From the NCBI RefSeq assembly GCF_023656415.1, contig NZ_JAMOIL010000009.1, forward strand, positions 1-64,000: a DNA stretch of 64,000 nt. Reading direction: 5' to 3'. Under the pieces are notes generated by a model that saw only the letters and a list, made by a program, of their open reading frames with translations, ran no database searches and was not told the DNA's origin. Made by a program: the position numbers and the translations under genes. Of this stretch, positions 15,981 through 24,211 are shown in pieces. Each line of letters opens with the position of its first letter. Position 1 is the first letter of the stretch. The stretch is from Nocardioides bruguierae (GTDB taxonomy: Bacteria; Actinomycetota; Actinomycetes; Propionibacteriales; Nocardioidaceae).

Positions 15981-17549
15981 TCAGACGGGCGCTGCGCCGG
16001 CCAGCGCGAGCGCCCGCTCGGCCAGGGGTCGCACCTGGTCGGCGTCGGTCGCCACGAGACCGACCCGGGTGCGGCGGTCCAGCAGGTCCTCGACCTCCGC
16101 GGCCCCCTCGTGGGTCACGCCGAAGACCAGCTCGGCGAGGGTCACGGGCGCGGTGGGCGAGGCCGGCGCGAGCAGCGTGGCGTCGTCCAGGCCGGTGACG
16201 GAGCGCGCGGTGGCGAGCACCAGCGAGGCGTCCGTGCCGAAGCGGCGGACGAGGCGGGGCGGTGCGTCCAGCGCCGCCAGCACGGGCCGCGGCGCAGCGC
16301 CGGCCAGCGGCAGGTCGCGGGTGCGGCAGGCGCCGGCGGCGAGGCCGGTCGCCTCGAGGCCGGCGTCGAGGGCGTCCTCGGCCATGCGGCGGTAGGTGGT
16401 GAGCTTGCCGCCGACCACGGTGACCACGGCACCGGCACCGGCACGACTCCCGGCGCCCCGCACGCGGACGGCGTGCCGTCGCGAGAGGTCCGCGGTGCCG
16501 CTGCCGCCCGCGCCGGCCAGCAGCGGGCGCAGCCCCGCGAACGCGCCGAGGAGGTCGGCGGGGCCCGGCGGGTGGGCGAGCGCCCCGCCGAGCACGTCGA
16601 GGAGGAAGGCGACCTCGCCGGGCGTCGGCTCGGGCACGTCGGGCACCGGCCCGGGGGCCGGCTCGTCGGTGAGGCCGACGTAGGTGGTGCCGTCCGGCTG
16701 GGGCAGCAGCAGCACGAAGCGGGCCCGCTCGCCGGGCACGGGCACCGAGAGCGCTGTCGACAGCCCCCCGAGCGCGGCCGTGCGCACCACCAGGTGGGTG
16801 CCGCGGCTGGGCGTGAGCCGGAGGGAGGGGTCCAGGTCGCCGGCCCACACCCCGGTGGCGTTGACGACCAGGCGGGCGCGGACCTCCCGCTGCTCCCCGG
16901 TGCGGGTGTCGAGCAGGTCGGCACCGCCGGGGCGGGTGGCCACGACGCGGACCCGGGTGCGCACGTGCGCGCCGTGCTGGGCCGCCGTCCGGGCGAGGGT
17001 GATCACGAGCCGGGCGTCGTCCTCGAGGCGGCCGTCCCAGCCGAGCAGGCCGCCGCGCAGGCCGGTGGGCCGCAGGGCGGGCGCCAGGGCGAGAGCCTCG
17101 GCGGCGCCGACGCGGCGGGAGCGGGGCAGCTCGCCCGCGCCCGCGCCGGCCGCGTGCCGCAGCAGGTCGCCCGCGGCCAGGCCGGTGCGCACGACGGCGG
17201 CGGCGCGGTGGCCGGTGGCCTCGGCGAGGGGCACCAGCATCGGCAGCGGGTGGGTCAGGTGCGGTGCGGTGCGGCTCATCAGCAGCCCCCGCTCGACCGC
17301 GGACTCGCGCGCCACCCCGACCTGGCCGTGGGCCAGGTAGCGCAGGCCACCGTGCACCAGCTTGCTGCTCCACCGCGAGGTGCCGTGGGCGAGGTCGTGG
17401 GCGTCGACGGCCAGGACCCGCAGGCCCCGCGCGGCGGCGTCGAGCGCGACGCCGGCGCCGGTGGCGCCCAGCCCGACCACGAGGACGTCGACCTGGGTCG
17501 GCGCGTCGGCCAGCCCGGCGCGCACGCGCGGCGTGGTGCCGGGGGTCAT
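15981..17549 (-). CDS. glpD: FAD-dependent glycerol-3-phosphate dehydrogenase
   Basis: 522 aa. The N-terminal Rossmann motif VVGLGATGAGVALDAAARG binds FAD, followed by the GlpD hallmark GTSRWSSKLVHGGLRYLAHG. Further family blocks are VVNATGVWAGDL, PDGTTYVGLTDEP and VTVVGGKLTTYRRMAEDA. It oxidises sn-glycerol-3-phosphate to dihydroxyacetone phosphate and feeds electrons to quinone. It starts 1 nt after the TetR stop codon, so the two are translationally coupled. The divergent oxidase across the operator is an alkyl-DHAP-synthase relative, whose substrate class overlaps the GlpD product. Confidence 0.9.
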   Translation of the reverse strand: MTPGTTPRVRAGLADAPTQVDVLVVGLGATGAGVALDAAARGLRVLAVDAHDLAHGTSRWSSKLVHGGLRYLAHGQVGVARESAVERGLLMSRTAPHLTHPLPMLVPLAEATGHRAAAVVRTGLAAGDLLRHAAGAGAGELPRSRRVGAAEALALAPALRPTGLRGGLLGWDGRLEDDARLVITLARTAAQHGAHVRTRVRVVATRPGGADLLDTRTGEQREVRARLVVNATGVWAGDLDPSLRLTPSRGTHLVVRTAALGGLSTALSVPVPGERARFVLLLPQPDGTTYVGLTDEPAPGPVPDVPEPTPGEVAFLLDVLGGALAHPPGPADLLGAFAGLRPLLAGAGGSGTADLSRRHAVRVRGAGSRAGAGAVVTVVGGKLTTYRRMAEDALDAGLEATGLAAGACRTRDLPLAGAAPRPVLAALDAPPRLVRRFGTDASLVLATARSVTGLDDATLLAPASPTAPVTLAELVFGVTHEGAAEVEDLLDRRTRVGLVATDADQVRPLAERALALAGAAPV

Positions 17550-17550
17550 C

Positions 17551-18180
17551 TCAGGCGCCGTCCGTGGGCGCGAGCGAGGCCCGCAGCTGGTGGGCGAGCT
17601 CGGCCTCGAGGGCCGCCTCGTCCACCGCGTCGTCCACCATCGTCTGGCGGGAGAGGACGTGGCCGTGCAGCGTGAGCAGCAGCGCGCGGGCGAGGAGCAC
17701 CGGGTCACCGGCACGGGCGGCGCCGGCCTCCTGGCAGCGGGCGACGGCGCCGGCCACGACCTGGGCCATCTGCTCCTGGCTGCGCCCGCGGCGGTTGAGC
17801 AGGTAGGGCAGGAGCAGCTCGGGGTCGAGCTCGACGATGCGGGCGAACAGCTCGTTCTCGCGCAGGGCCCGCACGGCGGCCAGCAGGTCGTCCACGAGCA
17901 GGTCGACGGGCCGGTCCGGGCTCGCCTCGTCGGGGCGGCTCGCCAGCACGTCGGCCATCACTCGCGACCACTCGCGGGTCATCAGGTCGCCCAGCAGGGT
18001 CGGCATGTCCGCCCACGTGCGGTAGATCGTCATCCGGCTGACCGCGGCCCGTCGGGAGACCTCGGTGAGGGTGGTGCGCCGCCAGCCGAGGTCGAGGAGG
18101 CAGGCGCGCGCCGCGTCCAGGTAGACGTCCTGGCGGGAGGAGTCGCCCTCGCTGTCAGCGGTGTTACGAAGTGACGGCAT
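17551..18180 (-). CDS. TetR-family regulator
   Basis: 209 aa with an N-terminal TetR helix-turn-helix (AARACLLDLGWRRTTLTEVSRRAAVSRMTIYRTWADMPTLLGDLM) and a variable helical ligand-binding part. It is the first gene of the glpD operon and diverges from the FAD oxidase gene. A nested palindrome spans both start codons, so it very likely represses both sides. A TACAGT -10 box 7 nt before the ATG (minus strand 18193-18188) indicates leaderless transcription. The ligand is unknown; an acyl- or alkyl-glycerol metabolite would fit the neighbours. Confidence 0.88.
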   Translation of the reverse strand: MPSLRNTADSEGDSSRQDVYLDAARACLLDLGWRRTTLTEVSRRAAVSRMTIYRTWADMPTLLGDLMTREWSRVMADVLASRPDEASPDRPVDLLVDDLLAAVRALRENELFARIVELDPELLLPYLLNRRGRSQEQMAQVVAGAVARCQEAGAARAGDPVLLARALLLTLHGHVLSRQTMVDDAVDEAALEAELAHQLRASLAPTDGA

Positions 18181-18195
18181 ATGTCACACTGTAAC
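18163..18195. promoter_or_regulatory. Nested palindromic operator over two divergent start sites
   Basis: GTTAC-N3-GTGAC-N7-GTCAC-N3-GTAAC, all arms centred on 18179. It covers the TetR start codon, the -10 boxes of both leaderless genes (CACACT 18185-18190 plus strand; TACAGT minus strand) and ends 2 nt before the oxidase ATG. This is a classic layout for TetR autoregulation. Confidence 0.75.
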
Positions 18196-18197
18196 GC

Positions 18198-19799
18198 ATG
18201 GACGTCTCCCGCACAGCCCCGCCGACCGAGATGGACCCGCAGCGCTGGGGCCCCACCGACCGCGCCGAGCCCCTGGCGCCCGCCGCCCGCGGCCTCGTCG
18301 AGCTCGCCTTCGGGCTGGCCGAGACGCCGCCCGCGCCGCTCGGCACGCCCCCGGCCGACGGTCTGCCCGCCGCCGTCCGCACCGCACTGGTCGACCTCCT
18401 CGGCCCCGCGCACGTGGACGACGGCGACGCGCTGCGTCGGCTGCGCACCGCCGGCAAGTCGACCCCGGACCTGCTGCGCGCCCGCGCCGGGGACGTGGCG
18501 GACGCACCCGACCTCGTGGTGCGCCCGGCCGACCACGACCAGGTGCAGGCGGTGCTCGACCTGGCGGTGGCCCACCGGGTCGCGGTGGTGCCGTTCGGCG
18601 GGGGCACCGGGGTCGTCGGCGGCGTCGCGGGCGGCCGCACCGCCCGGGAGGCCGGCCTCGCGGGGGCCCTCAGCCTCGACCTGGTGCGGCTCGACTCCCT
18701 GCTCGCGCTGGACGAGGTGTCCCTGACCGCGACCCTCGGCGCCGGGCTGCGGGGGCCGGCCGCCGAGGCGCTGCTGGCCGAGCACGGGCTGGTGCTGGGG
18801 CACTACCCGCAGTCCTTCGAGCACGCCAGCATCGGCGGGTTCGCCGCGACCCGCTCGTCCGGGCAGGCCTCGGCCGGCTACGGACGCTTCGACGCGATGG
18901 TGGTCGGCCTGCGCGCCGCCACGCCCCGCGGGCAGTGGCGCCTCGGCGTGGCCCCGGCCTCGGCCGCCGGCCCCGACCTGCGTCAGGTGCTGCTGGGCTC
19001 CGAGGGCGCGTTCGGCGTGGTCACCGAGGTGACGGTGCGGGTGCGCCGGGCGCCCTCGAGCGCGCGGTTCGGCGGCTGGCGCCTGCCGGACTTCGCCGCC
19101 GCCACGACGGCCGTGCGCACGCTGGCGCAGGAGGGCCTGCTGCCCACGGTGCTGCGGATCTCGGACGAGACCGAGACGGCGCTCAACCTGGCCGACCCCT
19201 CCGCCGTCGGCGAGGCCGCCTCCGCCGGGTGCCTCGTGGTGGTCGGCGTCGAGGGCTCCGCGCGGCACGTGGCACGACGCTGGGAGGAGGTGGCCGAGGT
19301 GCTCGCGGCCCACGGCGGCACCGACCTGGGCGCCGGCCCGGGCGAGGCGTGGCGCGACGGGCGCTTCCACGGGCCCTACCTGCGCGACGCGCTGCTCGAC
19401 GTCGGCGTGCTGGTCGAGACGTTGGAGACGGCGACCTTCTGGTCCGGCGTCGACGGGCTCAAGGCGGCCGTCACCGACGCCGTCTCCGCCTCGCTCGGCG
19501 ACGGCACGCTCGTGCTGTGCCACGTCAGCCACGTCTACGAGACCGGCTGCTCGCTCTACTTCACCGTCGCCGCTCCCGGCGGGCAGGACCGTGCCGCCCG
19601 GTGGGGTGCCGCCAAGGCGGCCGCGTGCGAGGCGATCGTGGCCGCGGGCGGCACGATCACCCACCACCACGCCGTGGGCCGCGACCACCGCCCCTGGCTG
19701 CACCACGAGGTCGGGGACGTCGGGGTCGGCGTGCTGCGCGCGCTCAAGGCGGAGCTGGACCCCACGGGCGTGCTCAACCCCGGGGTGCTCGTGCCCTGA
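18198..19799 (+). CDS. FAD-binding oxidase, alkyl-DHAP synthase-like
   Basis: 533 aa, VAO-type flavoprotein. The FAD-binding PP-loop is seen as VVPFGGGTGVVGG with LVVRPADHDQVQAVLDLA just before, then SIGGFAATRSSGQASAGYGRFD. The C-terminal THHHAVGRDH matches the His-rich active-site motif of alkyldihydroxyacetonephosphate synthase, and the NPGVLVP ending fits. In eukaryotes that enzyme exchanges the acyl group of acyl-DHAP for a fatty alcohol to make ether lipids; in actinobacteria the reaction of these homologues is not settled. Divergence from glpD supports a glycerol/DHAP-linked substrate. Confidence 0.85.
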   Translation: MDVSRTAPPTEMDPQRWGPTDRAEPLAPAARGLVELAFGLAETPPAPLGTPPADGLPAAVRTALVDLLGPAHVDDGDALRRLRTAGKSTPDLLRARAGDVADAPDLVVRPADHDQVQAVLDLAVAHRVAVVPFGGGTGVVGGVAGGRTAREAGLAGALSLDLVRLDSLLALDEVSLTATLGAGLRGPAAEALLAEHGLVLGHYPQSFEHASIGGFAATRSSGQASAGYGRFDAMVVGLRAATPRGQWRLGVAPASAAGPDLRQVLLGSEGAFGVVTEVTVRVRRAPSSARFGGWRLPDFAAATTAVRTLAQEGLLPTVLRISDETETALNLADPSAVGEAASAGCLVVVGVEGSARHVARRWEEVAEVLAAHGGTDLGAGPGEAWRDGRFHGPYLRDALLDVGVLVETLETATFWSGVDGLKAAVTDAVSASLGDGTLVLCHVSHVYETGCSLYFTVAAPGGQDRAARWGAAKAAACEAIVAAGGTITHHHAVGRDHRPWLHHEVGDVGVGVLRALKAELDPTGVLNPGVLVP

Positions 19800-19830
19800 C
19801 CTGCCGCACGCCCCGCCCGGGGCCGCTGCC

Positions 19831-20529
19831 TCAGCGCGCGGGCAGCGTCCAGACGAGCAGCTCGGTGGCCACGGCCGCGGTGACCGTGCGGGCCTCGGTC
19901 TCGCCGTCCAGCAGGAACGCGTCGCCCGCCTCCAGCGGCTCGGCCAGGCTCGAGCGGACCAGCGCCCCGCGCGCCACGAAGCAGTGGACGAGTGGTGCGA
20001 CCGGCAGGGTCACCGACCCACCGGCGGGCAGCCGGGCGACCAGCAGCCGCGCGTCGCCGGACCGGGGCCGGGCGCCGGTGTCGACCAGGTCGCCCGAGGC
20101 CAGGGCCTCCGGGTCCACCGGGATCGACTCGAACGAGGCGGGCGCGTCGACGGCGTCGTCGTCCGGGGTGAGCCAGACCTGCACGAACCGCGTCGCGCCC
20201 ACGCCCTGCGCGGCCACCTCGGCGTGGTCGACGCCCGCGCCGGCGTGCTGCACGGCCACGGTGCCGGGCGTGGTGGTGGCGGTGTGCCCCAGGGAGTCGG
20301 TGTGCTCGAGCGCGCCGGTCAGGACCCAGGTGACGATCTCCAGTCCCGCGTGGTGGTGCTCGCTGAAACCGGACCCGGGCCGCAGGTGGTGGTCGTCGTG
20401 GCAGGTGATCCGCCCGAACGAGACCCGTTCCGGGTCGTAGTGCTGCCCGAACGAGAACGAGTGGCGCGTGTGCCGCCCCGGCTCGCGGGTGGTGAATCGG
20501 CTCGTTCCCCGGCGGATCTCGACGCTCAT
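19831..20529 (-). CDS. Pirin-family protein
   Basis: 232 aa cupin-type protein. The N-terminal pirin signature is plain (HSFSFGQHYDPERVSFGRITCHDDHHLRPGSGFSEHHHAGLEIVTWVL), with the metal-binding His/Glu set in SEHHHAGLEIV, and a second cupin half ending in GDAFLLDGE. Some bacterial pirins have quercetinase-like activity; others act as redox-sensing regulators. The ATG at 20529 fits the family start (MSVEIRRG); ATG codons at 20535 and 20538 are alternatives. It diverges from the GH1 gene with only a few bases between. Confidence 0.88.
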   Translation of the reverse strand: MSVEIRRGTSRFTTREPGRHTRHSFSFGQHYDPERVSFGRITCHDDHHLRPGSGFSEHHHAGLEIVTWVLTGALEHTDSLGHTATTTPGTVAVQHAGAGVDHAEVAAQGVGATRFVQVWLTPDDDAVDAPASFESIPVDPEALASGDLVDTGARPRSGDARLLVARLPAGGSVTLPVAPLVHCFVARGALVRSSLAEPLEAGDAFLLDGETEARTVTAAVATELLVWTLPAR

Positions 20530-20544
20530 GGACATCATGGTCTC

Positions 20545-21909
20545 GTGCCGCCGTCGCAGGATGCCCCCCGCCTGCCCCCGCTGCCGCCGGGGTTCCGGCT
20601 CGGCGTGGCCACCGCCGCCTACCAGGTGGAGGGTGCCCCCGAGGCGGAAGGTCGTGGACCCTCCGTGTGGGACACGTTCGCCGCGCGGCCCGGGGCCGTG
20701 GCCGGCGGGCTGGCCGCGGGCGACCTGGGCGCCGACCACTACCGCCGGTTCCGCGAGGACGTCTCCCTGCTGGCCGACCTCGGGGTGGACGCCTACCGCT
20801 ACTCCATCCCGTGGTCGCGCGTGCAGCCCAGCGGCCGCGGCGCGCCCAACGCCGCCGGCCTCGACCACTACGAGCGGCTGGTCGACACGCTGCTGAAGGC
20901 CGGGATCGACCCCGTCGTCACGCTGTTCCACGGCGACCTGCCGCAGGGCCTCGAGGACGACGGCGGGTGGCTCAACCGCGAGACGATCTCGCGCTTCGGC
21001 GACTACGCCGCCCTCGTCGGCGAGCGGCTCGCCGACCGGGTCAGCGCCTGGGTGCCGGTGGACGAGCCCAACGTCGTGGCCTTCCTCGGCTACGGCACCG
21101 GCTCGCACGCGCCGGGCCGTCGGCTCATGTTCCACGCCATCCCCGTGGCCCACCACCTGCTGATCGGGCACGGCGTCGCCACGTCCGCCCTGCGGGCCGC
21201 CGGGGCCGAGCGCGTCGGCTGCGCGAACCACCACGCGCCCATGTGGCCCGCCAGCGACGACGAGGCGGACGTCGGCGCGACCAAGCTGTTCGACTCGTTG
21301 TGGAACGGCTTCTTCATCGAGCCGATGCTGCTGGGGCGCTACCCGCGCGACCTGGAGATCCTGCTCGACGACGTGATCGAGCCGGGCGACCTGGCGCTCA
21401 TCCGCCAGCCGCTCGACTTCTACGGGATCAGCTACTACGCCCCCATGCGGATCGCCGCGGCCCCCGAGGAGGCCGAGACCCCGTTCATGCCGGTGCCGCT
21501 GCTCGGCTACCCGACCACCGACCTCGGCTGGCCGGTCGTGCCCGACGCGCTGCGCGAGTGGCTCATCACCTTCCGTGCCCGCTACCGGGCCGCGCTGCCG
21601 CCGCTGTGCATCACGGCCGCCGGTGCCGCCTACGCCGACACTCCCGACGAGCAGGGCGTGGTGGACGACGACGCCCGGATCGCCTACCTGGACGGCCACC
21701 TCCGCGCCGTCTCCGCTGCCGTCCAGCGAGGCGTCGACGTGCAGGGCATGTTCGTCTGGTCGCTGCTGGACGGTTTCGACGGTGCCCAGGGCTACCAGGC
21801 GCCGTTCGGCCTCGTCCGCGTCGAGCCGGGCTGCAAGAAGCGCGTGCCCAAGGCGTCCTTCGACTGGTTCCACGACGTCATCGCCTCGCGGACGCGGTCG
21901 ATCGGCTGA
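20545..21909 (+). CDS. Glycoside hydrolase family 1-like protein lacking the nucleophile
   Basis: 454 aa with a full-length GH1 barrel: FRLGVATAAYQVEGAPEAEG, WDTFA, DVSLLADLGVDAYRYSIPWSRVQP, AYADTPDEQG and WSLLDG. The acid/base Glu is kept (Glu174 in VDEPN, usually NEP). The nucleophile motif ITENG is ITAAG here, so the catalytic Glu is Ala358. Sugar-binding residues are also changed: HWD is HGD, and NFEWAEGY is GFDGAQGY. It is probably not a retaining beta-glucosidase; it could be a pseudoenzyme, a binding protein, or act by another mechanism. GTG start follows a CATCAT -10-like box by 6 nt. Confidence 0.85.
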   Translation: MPPSQDAPRLPPLPPGFRLGVATAAYQVEGAPEAEGRGPSVWDTFAARPGAVAGGLAAGDLGADHYRRFREDVSLLADLGVDAYRYSIPWSRVQPSGRGAPNAAGLDHYERLVDTLLKAGIDPVVTLFHGDLPQGLEDDGGWLNRETISRFGDYAALVGERLADRVSAWVPVDEPNVVAFLGYGTGSHAPGRRLMFHAIPVAHHLLIGHGVATSALRAAGAERVGCANHHAPMWPASDDEADVGATKLFDSLWNGFFIEPMLLGRYPRDLEILLDDVIEPGDLALIRQPLDFYGISYYAPMRIAAAPEEAETPFMPVPLLGYPTTDLGWPVVPDALREWLITFRARYRAALPPLCITAAGAAYADTPDEQGVVDDDARIAYLDGHLRAVSAAVQRGVDVQGMFVWSLLDGFDGAQGYQAPFGLVRVEPGCKKRVPKASFDWFHDVIASRTRSIG

Positions 21910-21943
21910 CCCCTCCGCCAGCACAGGCCCCGACCGGAGGTGG

Positions 21944-23089
21944 CTACCGCAGGACGCCGGCGGCGAGGCCCTCCACGACGAGACCGAGCCGGCGGGCGTC
22001 GGTGGCGAGGTTGACTCGGACGTGGCCGGCCAGGCCAGGGTGGTAGTCGCTGCCCTCGGCCACGCGGACGTGGTGGGCGCGGGCCGCCTCGGCGGGGCGC
22101 TCCACCCCGTACGCCCGTAGGTCGACCCAGGCCAGGTAGGTGGCCTCGACCGGCCGCACCCGGGCCTGCGGCAGCCGCTCGTCGAGCATCTTCTCCAGCA
22201 GGTCGCGCTGCTCGGCGATCCGCTCGCGCAGCGCCTCGAGCCAGTCGTCGCAGTCGTTCCACGCGACGGTGCCGGCGATCATCCCGAGCACCGACGCGCC
22301 ACCGTTCTGGGCGTGCGGCACGCCGCGGACCGCAGCCAGGTCGCCGTCGTCCAGCGTGATCACCTGTGCCGCGTGCAGGCCGGCGGTGGAGAACGTCTTG
22401 GAGTGGCTCGTGACCAGCACCGCGGAGTCGTCGACGCTCAGGTAGGGCACGAACGCGGGGGAGCCCGGCAGCACCAGGGGCGCGTGGATCTCGTCGACGA
22501 CCACGCGCACGCCGTGGGCGCGGGTGAGGTCGCGCAGCGCCTCCAGCTCGTGGCGGCGGTGCACGCGCCCGGTCGGGTTGTGCGGGTGGCAGAGGATCAG
22601 CGTCCGCGCCCCGCTCTCCACGATCGCTCGCTCGAGGGCCGCCAGGTCGAGGGCGGCGTCGTCGGCGTCCGGGTCGGCCTCGACCATCACCAGCTCGTGG
22701 CCGGTGACCTCGACGACCTCGCGGAACGGCGGGTAGTGCGGGGTCGGCACCAGCACCGGCCCCGGCTCGGCCAGGGTCTCCAGGACGAGGCGGAGCCCCG
22801 CGACCACGTCGCCGACGACCGTGGAGCGGCCCACCGGCAGCGTCCAGCCCCAGTGCCGCTGTGCGAACGCGACGAACGCGGCGTCGAGCTCGGCGGCCTG
22901 CAGGGTGTCGTGCCAGGGGGCGTAGCCGAGCATCCCGTCGGCGACCGCTGCGCCGACGGCGTCCAGGATCGGGAGCGCCACCTGGTAGTCGGTCTCCGCG
23001 ACCCAGGCGGGCACGGTGCCCTCCTCGGTGGAGCCCCACTTGGTGGGCAGGGCGCGACGGAGCTGGGCGTCGGTGAGGTCGACGATCAC
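21944..23089 (-). CDS. MalY/PatB-type PLP aminotransferase or C-S lyase
   Basis: 381 aa fold-type I PLP enzyme. Seen: the MalY-like start (KWGSTEEGTVPAWVAETDY), VVDEIHAPLVLPG with the PLP-binding Asp, and the Schiff-base lysine in TSHSKTFSTAGLHAAQVI. ILCHPHNPTGRVH completes the class I/II pattern. Family members cleave cystathionine or other cysteine conjugates, releasing a thiol, pyruvate and ammonia, or act as aminotransferases; sequence alone does not decide. The GTG start follows a CAGACT -10-like box by 7 nt, and a 15-bp palindrome overlaps that box. Confidence 0.85.
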   Translation of the reverse strand: MIVDLTDAQLRRALPTKWGSTEEGTVPAWVAETDYQVALPILDAVGAAVADGMLGYAPWHDTLQAAELDAAFVAFAQRHWGWTLPVGRSTVVGDVVAGLRLVLETLAEPGPVLVPTPHYPPFREVVEVTGHELVMVEADPDADDAALDLAALERAIVESGARTLILCHPHNPTGRVHRRHELEALRDLTRAHGVRVVVDEIHAPLVLPGSPAFVPYLSVDDSAVLVTSHSKTFSTAGLHAAQVITLDDGDLAAVRGVPHAQNGGASVLGMIAGTVAWNDCDDWLEALRERIAEQRDLLEKMLDERLPQARVRPVEATYLAWVDLRAYGVERPAEAARAHHVRVAEGSDYHPGLAGHVRVNLATDARRLGLVVEGLAAGVLR

Positions 23090-23091
23090 GG

Positions 23092-23106
23092 GGACCAGTC
23101 TGGTCC
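23092..23106. promoter_or_regulatory. 15-bp palindrome at the MalY-type gene promoter
   Basis: GGACCAG-T-CTGGTCC, perfect 7-bp arms. It overlaps the -10 box of the leftward gene (start 23089), so a bound repressor would block initiation. Regulator not identified. Confidence 0.5.
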
Positions 23107-23144
23107 GGTCCGACGAGCGGCCGGTGCGGGGGGTCGGTCGCCGC

Positions 23145-23585
23145 TCAGGGGGCGGTGAGCCGCGCGGCGACGGAGGCGAGGACGGCGGGGTCGCCGGGCG
23201 ACGGGGTCCAGGGGAGGCGGAGCCGGTCGCGGGCCTCGTCACCGGCGTAGCGGGGGATCACGTGCCAGTGCAGGTGGAAGACCGTCTGCCAGGCGGCCTC
23301 GCCCCACGCGGTCAGCACGTTCACGCCGTCCGCGCCCAGGCGCTCGCGCATCCGGGCGCCGAGGGCCTGCGCCGCCCGCGCGGTCGCCGCGACGTCCTCG
23401 GGGTCGGCCGCACCGAGGTCCGCGGCGTGCGCCTTGGGGACCACCAGGGCGTGGCCGTCGCTGGCGGGGTTGATGTCGAGGAACGCGAGCGTGCGCTCGT
23501 CCTCGGCCACGACGGTCGCGGGGACCTCCCCGGCGACGATGCGGCAGAACAGACACGTCGCGTCGCGGTTCACCTCGCCTGGCAC
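23145..23585 (-). CDS. HIT-family hydrolase
   Basis: 146 aa. The N-terminal CLFCRIVAGEVPATVVAEDERTLAFLDINPASDGHALVVPKAH is the HINT/HIT family pattern (zinc Cys pair CLFC), and the catalytic histidine triad is intact in FHLHWHVIPRY. Such proteins hydrolyse nucleotidyl-phosphoramidates or related nucleotide conjugates. GTG start with a TACGCT -10 box 7 nt upstream (minus strand 23598-23593), so probably leaderless. Confidence 0.92.
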   Translation of the reverse strand: MPGEVNRDATCLFCRIVAGEVPATVVAEDERTLAFLDINPASDGHALVVPKAHAADLGAADPEDVAATARAAQALGARMRERLGADGVNVLTAWGEAAWQTVFHLHWHVIPRYAGDEARDRLRLPWTPSPGDPAVLASVAARLTAP

Positions 23586-23632
23586 GGGCCCCAGCGTAGG
23601 CGGTCCTCACCCTCCCGGACCAGGTGCACGAG

Positions 23633-23647
23633 TACCCCCGAGGGGTA
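23633..23647. promoter_or_regulatory. CsoR-type operator candidate
   Basis: TACCCC-CGA-GGGGTA, a perfect 6-bp inverted repeat of G tract type, lies 11 nt before the DUF4396 start codon. CsoR/RcnR-family metal sensors bind operators of this kind. No csoR gene is in the window. Confidence 0.5.
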
Positions 23648-23658
23648 GCAGTAGAGGC

Positions 23659-24162
23659 ATGGACACCTCCTGGAAGATGGCCGCGACCGCCACCCGCCAC
23701 TGCCTCACCGGCTGCGCCGCCGGCGAGATCGTCGGCATGATCCTCGCCGCCGCCTTCGCCTGGCAGAACCTGACCAGCGTCGCGGTCTCGTTCGTGCTGG
23801 CGTTCGTGTTCGGCTACTCGCTGACCTTCTGGGGCGTGAAGAAGGCCGGCTTCTCCACCTCGACCGCGGTCAAGGCGGCGCTGGCCTCCGACACCGTCTC
23901 GATCCTGGTGATGGAGCTCGTCGACAACGGCTTCATCGCGCTCATCCCCGGCGCGCTCGCCGCCACGCTCACGCAGTGGCTGTTCTGGTGGACGCTGGCG
24001 CTCTCGCTGGCCATCGCGTTCCTCGTGGCGGTGCCGGTGAACAAGTGGCTGATGGACCGCGGGCTCGGCCACGCCAAGGTGCACGAGCTGCACGGGCACA
24101 GCGGTGGGCACGGCGGCGGTCACGAGGGTCACGAGATGCACCACACTGCCCAGGGCCACTGA
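23659..24162 (+). CDS. DUF4396 membrane protein with His-rich tail
   Basis: 167 aa. Four hydrophobic segments are visible (about 20-35, 38-58, 80-105 and 110-130), with a CLTGCAAGEIVGM motif near residue 17 and an SLTFWGVKKAG loop, as in the DUF4396 family. The last 30 residues are rich in His (HELHGHSGGHGGGHEGHEMHH) and could bind metal ions in solution. With the CsoR-like palindrome in front, a role in copper or other metal homeostasis is a reasonable inference; the family has no proven function. Confidence 0.82.
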   Translation: MDTSWKMAATATRHCLTGCAAGEIVGMILAAAFAWQNLTSVAVSFVLAFVFGYSLTFWGVKKAGFSTSTAVKAALASDTVSILVMELVDNGFIALIPGALAATLTQWLFWWTLALSLAIAFLVAVPVNKWLMDRGLGHAKVHELHGHSGGHGGGHEGHEMHHTAQGH

Positions 24163-24198
24163 CCGGACGGGCGTCACCCGGGTGTCACACGTCGGCCC

Positions 24199-24204
24199 TA
24201 CGAT
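24199..24204 (+). promoter_or_regulatory. -10 box (TACGAT) of a leaderless operon
   Basis: TACGAT ends 7 nt before the ATG of the substrate-binding protein gene (24212); no Shine-Dalgarno is present. Confidence 0.6.
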
Positions 24205-24211
24205 CCGACTC

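Noticed and set aside
14847..17675. 942-codon plus-strand frame across the LuxR and glpD genes
   Set aside because: Antisense shadow; both minus-strand genes have complete catalytic or DNA-binding motifs.
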